DNA from: Parahaliea mediterranea
GTDB taxonomy: Bacteria; Pseudomonadota; Gammaproteobacteria; Pseudomonadales; Halieaceae
Direction: 5' to 3'
Assembly: GCF_017255185.1 (NCBI RefSeq)
Contig: NZ_JAFKCZ010000013.1
Location: 1 to 64,000, forward strand
DNA: 64,000 bases
Positions within the stretch are counted from its first letter, which is position 1; every line of letters begins with the position of its first letter. Below are positions 57,333 through 64,000 of the stretch, piece after piece. The notes under the pieces were generated by a model that saw only the letters and a program-made list of their open reading frames with translations, searched no databases and was not told the origin of the DNA. A program made the translations under genes and the position numbers.

Positions 57333-59468
57333 TTGCAGCGCAAACGCATCCTGGTACTGCTTATCATCGCCGCACTGATCGGCGCGTGGTTTGTCTTTGG
57401 TTTGGGCGACCTGCTGCGCCTCGAGGCCGTCAAGGCCCATGTCGAAACCCTGCAACACTGGTGCGCCGCGCGCCCGCTGCTCGCGGGCGCGCTCTATCTG
57501 CTGGCGTACATCGCGGTGACCGCATTGGCGTTGCCTGGCGCGGCGTTGATGACGCTCGCCGGCGGCGCCCTGTTCGGGTTTTGGTACGCGCTGTTGCTGG
57601 CTTCCTTCGGCAGCACTATTGGCGGCACGCTGTGTTTCCTGGTGTCGCGCTGGCTGCTGCGCGACTGGGTGCAGGACCGTTTCCGTCACCAATTGCGCGC
57701 CATCAATCGCGGTTTCGCCCGGGACGGCACCTTTTACCTGCTCACCCTGCGCCTGGTGCCCCTGTTCCCTTTCTTCCTGGTCAACCTGGTAATGGGCCTG
57801 TTGCCGGTCGGTGCCGGGCGTTTCTACTGGGTGTCCCAGCTGGGGATGCTGCCAGCCACCGCGGTGTTTGTGAATGCCGGCACCCAGTTGGGCCAGCTGG
57901 AATCCGCCGCCGGCATCATGTCGCCCGGCCTGTTGCTGTCCTTCGCGCTGCTGGGGCTGTTTCCCCTGGTGGCGCGACGCTTGGTGGATGGCTTGCGCGC
58001 GCGCCGCATGTATCGCGAGTTCCGCCGCCCGCGTTCCTTCGACACCAACCTGGTGGTCATTGGCGCCGGGTCCGCCGGCCTGGTAACGGCATTGATCGCC
58101 GCCACGGTAAAGGCCCGGGTCACCTTGATCGAGCGGGAGCGCATGGGCGGCGACTGCCTGAATACCGGCTGCGTGCCCAGCAAGGCGCTGATCCGTTCTG
58201 CCCGGGCGGCGCGGGAATTGCGCCGCGCCACGGAGTTTGGCCTCGCGGCGGTACCGGTACGCGTGGACTTCGCCACGGTGATGGCGCGGGTGCGGGGCGT
58301 GATCCGCCGCATCGAGCCCCACGATTCGGTGGAGCGTTTCACCGGGCTCGGGGTGGACTGCGTGCACGGCGCCGCGCGCCTGGTATCGCCCTGGGAGGTG
58401 ATGGTGGGCGAGCGGCGGATTACCGCGCGCCACATCGTGATCGCCAGCGGCGCCCGGCCGCGGGTGCCGGATGTGCCCGGGATACGAGCCCTCGACTACC
58501 TGACTTCCGACACGCTGTGGTCCATGGAAACCCCGCCCCGCCGCCTGCTGGTGCTCGGCGGCGGCCCCATCGGCTGCGAGCTGGCCCAGGCCATGGCGCG
58601 CCTGGATGTGCAGGTCACCCTGGTCACCCGTGCCGAGCGCCTGTTGCCGCGCGAGGACCCGGAGGTGGGCGAGCTGCTGGCGGCGCGTTTCGCCGCCGAG
58701 GGTATCGAGGTGCATACACTGAGCGTGCCGGTGGCCTTCGGGCGCGCGAGCGGCGCCCAGTTCTGCCGCTTCGAGCGTGGGGGCAGGGCGGTGGAGCTGC
58801 GCTTCGACCGCCTGCTGGTGGCCGCCGGCAGGCGGGCCAATACCGAGGGCCTGGGCCTGGAGGCGCTGGGTATCGAATTGGCGGAGGACGGCAGCCTGCC
58901 GGTGGACGATTTCCTGCGCACCCGGGTGCCGAACATTCTCGCCTGCGGCGATGTCACGGGCCCCTTCCGCTTCACCCACATGGCCAGTCACCAGGCCTGG
59001 TACGCCGCGGTGAACGCCCTGTTCGGCGGCTGGCGGCGCTTTGCCGTGGATTACTCGGTGGTGCCCTGGGCCACCTTTACCGATCCCGAGGTCGCCCGGG
59101 TGGGGCTCAGCGCGGCCCAGGCGGGTGCCCGGGGCCTGCGTTTCGAGGTGACCCGCTTCGACCTGGCGGAACTGGATCGGGCGCTGACCGACGGCGAGGA
59201 AGGCGGTTTCATCAAGGTGCTGACGCCGCCGGGCAGCGACCGCATTCTCGGGGCCACCATTGTCTCGGCCCATGCCGCGGAGCTGGTCAACGAATTCGTG
59301 ATGGCGATGAAGCACGGCATCGGCCTCAACCGCATTCTCGGCACCATTCACATCTACCCCACCTTCTCCGAGGCCAACAAGTTCCTCGCCGGGGAGTGGC
59401 GCAAGGCGCGCAAGCCCGAGCGCCTGCTGCGCTGGGCGCAGCGCTACCACGCCTGGCGGCGGGGCTGA
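57333..59468 (+). CDS. Fusion of a VTT/DedA-like membrane domain with a flavin disulfide oxidoreductase
   Basis: A 711-residue two-part protein. Residues about 1-230 are a TVP38/TMEM64 (VTT) membrane domain with five to six helices and the signature LPGAALMTLAGGALFGFWYALLLASFGSTIGGTLCF. Residues about 235-711 are a class I pyridine nucleotide-disulfide oxidoreductase: FAD fold VVIGAGSAGLVTAL, redox disulfide C275-x4-C280 in GGDCLNTGCVPSKAL, NAD(P) fold VLGGGPIGCELAQAM, second FAD motif NILACGDVTGPF and a C-terminal interface with HIYPTFSEANKFL. This last has Tyr where lipoamide dehydrogenases have His before Pro. Starts with TTG 57333 after GGAGGGG. It probably reduces a membrane-associated disulfide or metal substrate; which one is unknown. 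Confidence 0.88.
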   Translation: MQRKRILVLLIIAALIGAWFVFGLGDLLRLEAVKAHVETLQHWCAARPLLAGALYLLAYIAVTALALPGAALMTLAGGALFGFWYALLLASFGSTIGGTLCFLVSRWLLRDWVQDRFRHQLRAINRGFARDGTFYLLTLRLVPLFPFFLVNLVMGLLPVGAGRFYWVSQLGMLPATAVFVNAGTQLGQLESAAGIMSPGLLLSFALLGLFPLVARRLVDGLRARRMYREFRRPRSFDTNLVVIGAGSAGLVTALIAATVKARVTLIERERMGGDCLNTGCVPSKALIRSARAARELRRATEFGLAAVPVRVDFATVMARVRGVIRRIEPHDSVERFTGLGVDCVHGAARLVSPWEVMVGERRITARHIVIASGARPRVPDVPGIRALDYLTSDTLWSMETPPRRLLVLGGGPIGCELAQAMARLDVQVTLVTRAERLLPREDPEVGELLAARFAAEGIEVHTLSVPVAFGRASGAQFCRFERGGRAVELRFDRLLVAAGRRANTEGLGLEALGIELAEDGSLPVDDFLRTRVPNILACGDVTGPFRFTHMASHQAWYAAVNALFGGWRRFAVDYSVVPWATFTDPEVARVGLSAAQAGARGLRFEVTRFDLAELDRALTDGEEGGFIKVLTPPGSDRILGATIVSAHAAELVNEFVMAMKHGIGLNRILGTIHIYPTFSEANKFLAGEWRKARKPERLLRWAQRYHAWRRG

Positions 59469-59475
59469 GCGGGTC

Positions 59476-59736
59476 GTGGCGGACTGGTGTGTCTATATTC
59501 TCGAGTGCGCCGACGGCAGCCTGTACACCGGGATCGCCCGCGACCTGGAGCGGCGGCTGGCCCAGCACAATGGCGAGCTGGCCGGCGGCCCCAAATACAC
59601 CCGCGGGCGGCGGCCGGTCAGCCTGTGCTGGCGCGAGGTCGCGGCGAGCCGGGGCGAGGCCCTGCGACGGGAGGCGGCGATCAAGCGGCTGACCCGGGGG
59701 CAGAAACTGGCGTTGGTGGCGGTGGCGGGGGACTAG
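59476..59736 (+). CDS. GIY-YIG domain protein (UPF0213/YhbQ-like)
   Basis: 86-residue single-domain protein. The GIY-YIG core is divergent: WCVYILECADGSLYTGIARDLERRLAQHN, with catalytic-type Arg and the Glu in LRREAAIKRL. Starts at GTG 59476, seven bases after the preceding stop, so likely coupled to the flavoprotein gene. Such proteins are thought to be DNA-nicking enzymes, but the cellular role is unproven. It ends four bases into the convergent ABC-F gene. Confidence 0.87.
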   Translation: MADWCVYILECADGSLYTGIARDLERRLAQHNGELAGGPKYTRGRRPVSLCWREVAASRGEALRREAAIKRLTRGQKLALVAVAGD

Positions 59737-61637
59737 CCCAGCTCCTCCAGCGCCTCCTGCTGCGCCAGCCACTCGGCTTCCAGGGTTTCTAGCTGCTGTT
59801 GCAGCGCGCCCTCCCGCTGGGTGAGTTCCGTCACCCGCTGCTTGTTGTCGCCGTCGTACAGCGCCGGGTCGGCGAGCTCCTCGCGCAGGGCGGCGATGGC
59901 GGCCTCGGCGGCGCCCATGTCGCGCTCGATGCGCTTGATGGCCTGCTTGATCGGGCGCAGCTGCTCCCGCGCGGCAGCGGCCTGCTGGCGTTGGGAGCGG
60001 CGGTTGCCGCGCTCGTCGGCGGCCGCCGGCGTCCGCTCGCCCGCGTCGGTGTCGCCGGCGCCGGCCCCGTAGGAAGACAGCACCCAGCGCTCGTACGCGC
60101 GCAGGTCATCCCGGTATTCCTCCACCACGCCATCGTGCACCAGCAGCAGTTCATCGCAGGTATTGCGCAGCATGTGGCGGTCGTGACTGACCAGGATCAG
60201 CGCGCCGGGGTAGTCCTGCAAGGCCATTTCCATGGCGTTGCGCATGTCGAGGTCGAGGTGGTTGGTGGGCTCGTCCAGCACCAGCAGGTTGGGTTTTTGC
60301 CACACCACCAGGGCCAGTGCCAGGCGCGCTTTTTCGCCCCCGGAGAAGGGGCGGATGGCGGCGGTGGCGGCGTCGCCGCGGAAGTTGAAGCCGCCCAGGA
60401 AGTCGAGTACCTCCTGCTCCCGGGCCTCCGGACTCAGGCGCTGCACGTGCAGCGCCGCGCTGGCCGCGAGGTCGAGCGATTCCAGGGTCTGCTGGTGGAA
60501 GTAGCCGATCCGGCAGTGCTCGCCCGGCTGGCGGCTGCCCGCCAGCAGCGGCAGTTCGCCCACCAGGCTTTTGAGCAGCGTGGACTTGCCGGCGCCGTTT
60601 TTGCCCAGCAAGCCGTAGCGACTGCCCGGGCGCAGTTGCAGCTCGACCCGGCGCAGCACCGCGGTGTCGCCGTAGCCCAGGTTCGCCTCGTCCAGGCGCA
60701 ACAGGGGGTCGGAGCTCTTGTCCGGCGCCGGGAAGGAGAAACTGAAGGCCGAATCCAGGTGGGCGGGCGCCACTTTCTGCATGCGCTCCAGCTCCTTGAG
60801 GCGGCTCTGGGCCTGGCGCGCCTTGGTGGCCTTGTAGCGGAAGCGGCGCACGAAATCGTCGATCTGCGCGATGCGCTGTTGCTGCTTCTCGTAGGTGGCC
60901 TGCTGGTTGGCCAGCCGCTCCGCCCGCAGGCGTTCGAAATCCGAGTAGTTGCCCTTGTAGGCGTTCAGGGCCTGGTGCTCGATGTGCAGGATGCGCTCGC
61001 AGGTGGCGTCGATGAAGTCGCGGTCGTGGGAGATCATCAGCAGCGTACCCGGATAGCGCTGCAGCCACTGTTGCAGCCACAGCGTGGCGTCCAGGTCGAG
61101 GTGGTTGGTGGGCTCGTCCAGCAGCAGCAGGTCGGAGGGCGCCATCAGCGCGCGCGCCAGGTTGAGGCGGATGCGCCAGCCGCCCGAGAAGTCGCTGACC
61201 GGGCGGTCGAAGGCGTCCCCGGCGAAGCCCAGGCCCTGGAGCAGGCGCTGTACCCGCCGTTCGGCGCTGTAGCCGTCCATCGCCTCCATGGCGCTGTGCA
61301 GGGGGGCGGTGGCGGCGTAGTCGCCCGCGTCTTCCAGGCGCGCGATGTCGTCCCGGAGTCGCGCCAGGGCCTCGTCGCCGCGCAGCACGTACTCCCCGGC
61401 GGGGAGGTCGGTGCTCTCCACTTCCTGGGCCATGTGCGCCAGGCGCAGCCCGTTCATGCCCTCGATCTCGCCGGCGTCGGCGGCCAGTTTGCCCAGCAGT
61501 AGGGCGAACAGGCTCGACTTGCCGCTGCCGTTGGCGCCGATCAGCGCCAGCCGCTGGCCCGGCTGGATGGTGACCGCGGCGTGCTCCAGCAACAGGCGGC
61601 TGCCCCGGCGCAGGGATAGTTCGCGTAGTATAATCAT
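59733..61637 (-). CDS. ABC-F ATPase (YheS/Uup-like)
   Basis: A 634-residue soluble protein with two ABC ATPase domains and no membrane part. Walker A motifs are ALIGANGSGKSS and LLGKNGAGKST, the signatures are DFSGGWRIRL and FSGGEKARL, and both Walker B motifs read LLDEPTNHLDLD or VLDEPTNHLDLD. The linker helix between domains carries YKGNYSDFERLRAERLANQQATYEKQQQRIAQIDDFV. The C-terminal tail (540-634) is a basic coiled coil. Family members act on ribosomes; this one is close to YheS in layout. Start ATG 61637 begins MIILRELSLRRGSRLLLE, and the extension before it is antisense to TIGR02444. Confidence 0.92.
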   Translation of the reverse strand: MIILRELSLRRGSRLLLEHAAVTIQPGQRLALIGANGSGKSSLFALLLGKLAADAGEIEGMNGLRLAHMAQEVESTDLPAGEYVLRGDEALARLRDDIARLEDAGDYAATAPLHSAMEAMDGYSAERRVQRLLQGLGFAGDAFDRPVSDFSGGWRIRLNLARALMAPSDLLLLDEPTNHLDLDATLWLQQWLQRYPGTLLMISHDRDFIDATCERILHIEHQALNAYKGNYSDFERLRAERLANQQATYEKQQQRIAQIDDFVRRFRYKATKARQAQSRLKELERMQKVAPAHLDSAFSFSFPAPDKSSDPLLRLDEANLGYGDTAVLRRVELQLRPGSRYGLLGKNGAGKSTLLKSLVGELPLLAGSRQPGEHCRIGYFHQQTLESLDLAASAALHVQRLSPEAREQEVLDFLGGFNFRGDAATAAIRPFSGGEKARLALALVVWQKPNLLVLDEPTNHLDLDMRNAMEMALQDYPGALILVSHDRHMLRNTCDELLLVHDGVVEEYRDDLRAYERWVLSSYGAGAGDTDAGERTPAAADERGNRRSQRQQAAAAREQLRPIKQAIKRIERDMGAAEAAIAALREELADPALYDGDNKQRVTELTQREGALQQQLETLEAEWLAQQEALEELG

Positions 61638-61685
61638 CAGGCGGCGAATTCTACGCGCTGTCACCGGTACAGTCGATGGAGCGAC

Positions 61686-62150
61686 ATGGACAATCCCCTC
61701 TGGCACTTTTCCCTGCGACACTACGCCCGGCCGGGCGTCGAGTCGCTGTGCCTGGAGGCCCAGGACCGCCATGGCGTGGACGTCAATATCCTGCTCTACG
61801 CCGCCTGGCTGGCGCGGGGCGAGCGCGGGGTCGATAGGGCGCACTTGCAGGGCCTGCTGCTCGCCACCGAGGGCTGGCGCCGCGACGTGGTGGCGCCCCT
61901 GCGCGAGCTGCGGCGCCAGTGGCGGCAGGTGCCCGACGTGGCGGCGCTGCGGGGGCAGTTGAGGGCCCTCGAGCTGCAGGCCGAACGGGCGCAGCAGGAC
62001 CGCATCTGGGAGTACAGCGTGGCCCATCCGCCGCGCGCCGCTAGCGCCGGTTTGCGCGCTAATTTGGACGCGGTTTTTGACGCCAGTGGCGTCGGGGAAA
62101 CCGCCTCGGCGGCCCTGGTGGAGGCCCTGGCGGAGGCGCTTGCCCCCTGA
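61686..62150 (+). CDS. TIGR02444 family protein
   Basis: 154-residue helical cytosolic protein with the family opening NPLWHFSLRHYARPGVESLCLEAQDRHGVDVNILLYAAWLA. It has no recognised catalytic motif. It is divergent from the ABC-F gene with 48 bases between starts, a pairing kept in Pseudomonas. Function is unknown. Confidence 0.87.
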   Translation: MDNPLWHFSLRHYARPGVESLCLEAQDRHGVDVNILLYAAWLARGERGVDRAHLQGLLLATEGWRRDVVAPLRELRRQWRQVPDVAALRGQLRALELQAERAQQDRIWEYSVAHPPRAASAGLRANLDAVFDASGVGETASAALVEALAEALAP

Positions 62151-62187
62151 GCGCGCTCCAAAGCGGGCGATGCCAGCGAACGCGGGG

Positions 62188-62210
62188 CCCCCGCCGCGTT
62201 CTGGCGGGGG
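62188..62210. other. Hairpin in the FKBP gene leader
   Basis: CCCCCGCC pairs with GGCGGGGG over eight bases, about 40 bases after the TIGR02444 stop and 194 before the isomerase gene. The rest of the 62151-62403 interval has no gene; the promoter of the isomerase should lie there, but I see no clear boxes. Confidence 0.4.
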
Positions 62211-62403
62211 TGGCCCAAGCGGTGCCATGGGTAGTATGATCGGTGCCCATTATGCAAGTGCTCCCCGAAGGGGCATGAGCCCTGCCCGTGATTTCCATCG
62301 CTGAGTGGCCACCGGCACTGGCGGCAGTTCCAGTGGCCATCGTGTATTAGCCGCGGCAAGGGCAGGCGACGACGATTCACTCACCCACAAATGGAATGAC
62401 TTT

Positions 62404-63165
62404 ATGAAGAAGTACGCACTGCCCCTGGCGCTGGTCTCCGCGGTGGCCCTGACGGCCTGCAACGAAGAAGCGTCCACGCCGGATACCGAGCAGGCCGCCG
62501 CGGCCAGCCTGGAAACCACCGGCGAGCGCCTGAGCTACGGTATCGCCCTGGGTCTTGGCCAGCGTATGGCCACCGACAATGTGCCCCTGGACGTGAACGC
62601 CTTCACCGCCGGCCTGCGCGATGGCCTGGAGGGCAAGGAGCCGCGCCTGACGCCGGAGGAGATCCAGGCCGAGATGCAGGCCTATCAGCAGAAGGTGCAG
62701 GCCGAGGCCCAGGCGGCCCGCGATGAGGCGGCCAAGGCCAACGAACAGGCCTCTGCCGAGTTCCTGGCCGAGAACGCCGCGCGCGAAGGCGTGGTAACCA
62801 CCGAATCCGGCTTGCAGTACGAAGTGCTCGAGTCGGGTGACGGCGAAACCCCCAGTGCCGATGACACCGTGGACGTAAACTACCGCGGCACCCTGATTGA
62901 CGGCACCGAGTTCGATTCGTCCTACAAGCGTGGCCAGTCGGTACAGTTTGGCGTGGGTCAGGTTATCGCCGGCTGGACCGAGGCGCTGCAGCTGATGCCG
63001 GTCGGTTCGAAGTGGAAGCTCTATATCCCCTCCGACCTGGCCTACGGCGCCGGCGGCGCGGGCAACCTGATCGGCCCCAACGCGGCGCTGGTGTTCGAGG
63101 TGGAGCTGCTCGACATCGTCGACCAGGAAGGCGGCGAGGAAGCGAACGCGGACGAAGCCGGCTGA
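62404..63165 (+). CDS. FKBP-type peptidyl-prolyl isomerase lipoprotein (FkpA/Mip-like)
   Basis: 253-residue periplasmic chaperone. The lipobox is VALTAC (Cys18). An N-terminal dimerisation helix region (residues 35-130) contains the GERLSYGIALGLGQRM motif and a long Ala/Glu/Gln helix. The FKBP domain begins at about 150: DDTVDVNYRGTLIDGTEFDSSYKRGQSVQFGVGQVIAGWTEALQLMPVGSKW. Active residues Tyr, Phe/Asp and Trp are in place, so it should be catalytically competent. ATG 62404 is used; the upstream in-frame stretch is not typical. Next gene is convergent rsd. Confidence 0.94.
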   Translation: MKKYALPLALVSAVALTACNEEASTPDTEQAAAASLETTGERLSYGIALGLGQRMATDNVPLDVNAFTAGLRDGLEGKEPRLTPEEIQAEMQAYQQKVQAEAQAARDEAAKANEQASAEFLAENAAREGVVTTESGLQYEVLESGDGETPSADDTVDVNYRGTLIDGTEFDSSYKRGQSVQFGVGQVIAGWTEALQLMPVGSKWKLYIPSDLAYGAGGAGNLIGPNAALVFEVELLDIVDQEGGEEANADEAG

Positions 63166-63176
63166 TATCCGGCGCT

Positions 63177-63195
63177 AGCGTCCCTCTAGGACGCT
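63177..63195. terminator. Small hairpin between convergent genes
   Basis: AGCGTCC pairs with GGACGCT around CTCTA, and the rsd stop codon lies in it. There is no T-run, so terminator strength is uncertain. Confidence 0.4.
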
Positions 63196-63674
63196 GATTG
63201 CACCGGCGCCTCCATCAGGCGCCGGTGGCTGCCGTGAAGGCCGGCGATCAGCCGGTCTTCCAGCTCGAAACGCGTCTCCAGAATCTCACCCAGGGCGGAC
63301 AGGTCCCGCGACAGTTTGTCGCCATTCCCCGCGCTGCCCGTGTATTTTTCCTCATAGGCCAGGATGAACTCGGTGGTGTCCCCGATCGCGGGCATCAGCC
63401 CGGCCGCCAGGGCATTGCTGCCGTCGGCGAAGCACTCGGCCTCCTCGATCAGCTGGTGAAACACCTCGAAATGTCCGGCGGAGACGTAGTCCACCAGTAG
63501 CTCGCACAGCGCCTGTTGCCGGCGATGCTGGCTGTCGGGTGACGGACCGTGATCCACATCGACCGCCATCGCGGTGTAGGTCGTCAGCAGGGCGCGCCGC
63601 TCCTTGAGCCACTCGGTGATCAGTGATTCCACGGCCCGGTACTGTTCCCGGGGGTCCTTGTGGCTGTTCGGCAT
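63186..63674 (-). CDS. rsd: Regulator of sigma D / AlgQ family protein
   Basis: 162-residue all-helical anti-sigma-70 family protein (Rsd/AlgQ). The typical segments are SLITEWLKERRALLTTYTAMAVDVD, LCELLVDYVSAGHFEVFHQLIEEAECF and DDTTEF-like IGDTTEFILAYEEKY; conserved acidic helices follow. In E. coli Rsd binds free sigma-70 in stationary phase, and AlgQ affects alginate and virulence in Pseudomonas. It lies next to dsbB as in Pseudomonas, and transcription runs away from dsbB's position on the same strand. Confidence 0.92.
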   Translation of the reverse strand: MPNSHKDPREQYRAVESLITEWLKERRALLTTYTAMAVDVDHGPSPDSQHRRQQALCELLVDYVSAGHFEVFHQLIEEAECFADGSNALAAGLMPAIGDTTEFILAYEEKYTGSAGNGDKLSRDLSALGEILETRFELEDRLIAGLHGSHRRLMEAPVQSAS

Positions 63675-63763
63675 GGCCCGGCCTCGCGCAGGGGAAGGGG
63701 ATGCGATCTACTATAAGCCCGCCCCCGGGCCGCGGGCAAGGGCCGGGGGCGCGACGGCCGAGT

Positions 63764-64000
63764 TCAGGAGCGGGGGGCGGTCCGCAGCAGCTGCCACAGG
63801 CTGATGGCCAGCAGCACCAGGAACAGGCCCAGGGTCTGCTCGGGGATGCTCAGGCCGAGGAAGGTCCACATGGTCTCGGCGCAGTTGCCGTCGCCCATCA
63901 TCACCATCTTTACGGTTTCCGCGAAGGGCAGGGTTTCGAGCATGTACTCCAGGCTGGGGCCGCAGGCCGGCACCTGGTCCTCGGGCAGGTACTGTAGCCA
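63764..64000 (-). CDS. dsbB: Disulfide bond formation protein B (C-terminal part)
   Basis: 79 codons are seen, entering from the right edge (WLQYLPEDQVPACGPSLEYM). DsbB reoxidises DsbA and passes electrons to quinone in the inner membrane. The second periplasmic loop carries both expected Cys, in VPACGPSLEY and GDGNCAETMW, and the last membrane helix is LGLFLVLLAISLWQLL. The N-terminal half with the first Cys pair lies outside the window. Confidence 0.88.
   Translation of the reverse strand, partial: WLQYLPEDQVPACGPSLEYMLETLPFAETVKMVMMGDGNCAETMWTFLGLSIPEQTLGLFLVLLAISLWQLLRTAPRS

Overview
The window is 64 kb of high-GC bacterial chromosome with dense coding. It looks like a gammaproteobacterium near the Cellvibrionales/Halieaceae or Pseudomonas side of the class. 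The main evidence is gene order: argH-algZ-algR-hemC-hemD-hemX-hemY, lptM-lysA-dapF-DUF484, trxA-rho-ubiD and comM-ubiK-glnK-amtB are all arranged much as in Pseudomonas and marine relatives. The abundance of thiolases, acyl-CoA ligases and TonB receptors fits oligotrophic marine Halieaceae. No rRNA, tRNA, CRISPR array, transposase or prophage was recognised.

Layout. 0.2-4.5 kb: a two-gene RND efflux operon closed by a strong palindromic terminator and followed by an intergenic repeat family. 4.8-9.6 kb, minus strand: an exported amidohydrolase, a CvrA-type K+/H+ antiporter and Rep helicase. 9.8-13.2 kb: a thiolase plus FadJ-like beta-oxidation pair. 13.3-18.5 kb: a lipoprotein subtilase, a NUDIX hydrolase and an exported tannase/feruloyl-esterase-family enzyme. 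18.6-34.6 kb is the most distinctive block: three thiolase-family proteins, two AMP-forming acyl-CoA ligases, a nitronate-monooxygenase-family flavoprotein, a DUF1295 membrane protein, a carotenoid-cleavage-type oxygenase, a TonB receptor, a PaaN-like aldehyde dehydrogenase, a PaaI-type thioesterase and an unusual duplicated HxlR regulator. Together they read as an uptake, oxidative cleavage, aldehyde oxidation, CoA activation and thiolysis route for an unidentified hydrophobic substrate. That route is inferred, not proven.

34.7-40.4 kb: comM, ubiK and a nitrogen-regulated locus (TorF-type porin, glnK, amtB, second glnK) with a visible sigma-54 promoter and NtrC-like sites. 40.4-44.2 kb: HAD phosphatase, DUF484, dapF, lysA and lptM, without the xerC usually found there. 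44.4-53.1 kb: DUF3187 protein, argH, the AlgZ/AlgR-type two-component pair and hemCDXY. 53.1-53.6 kb: a gene-free, nested palindromic repeat region. 53.6-64 kb: ubiD, rho, trxA, a VTT-flavoprotein disulfide-reductase fusion, a GIY-YIG protein, an ABC-F ATPase, a TIGR02444 protein, an FKBP-type isomerase lipoprotein, rsd and the C-terminal part of dsbB, which runs off the right edge.
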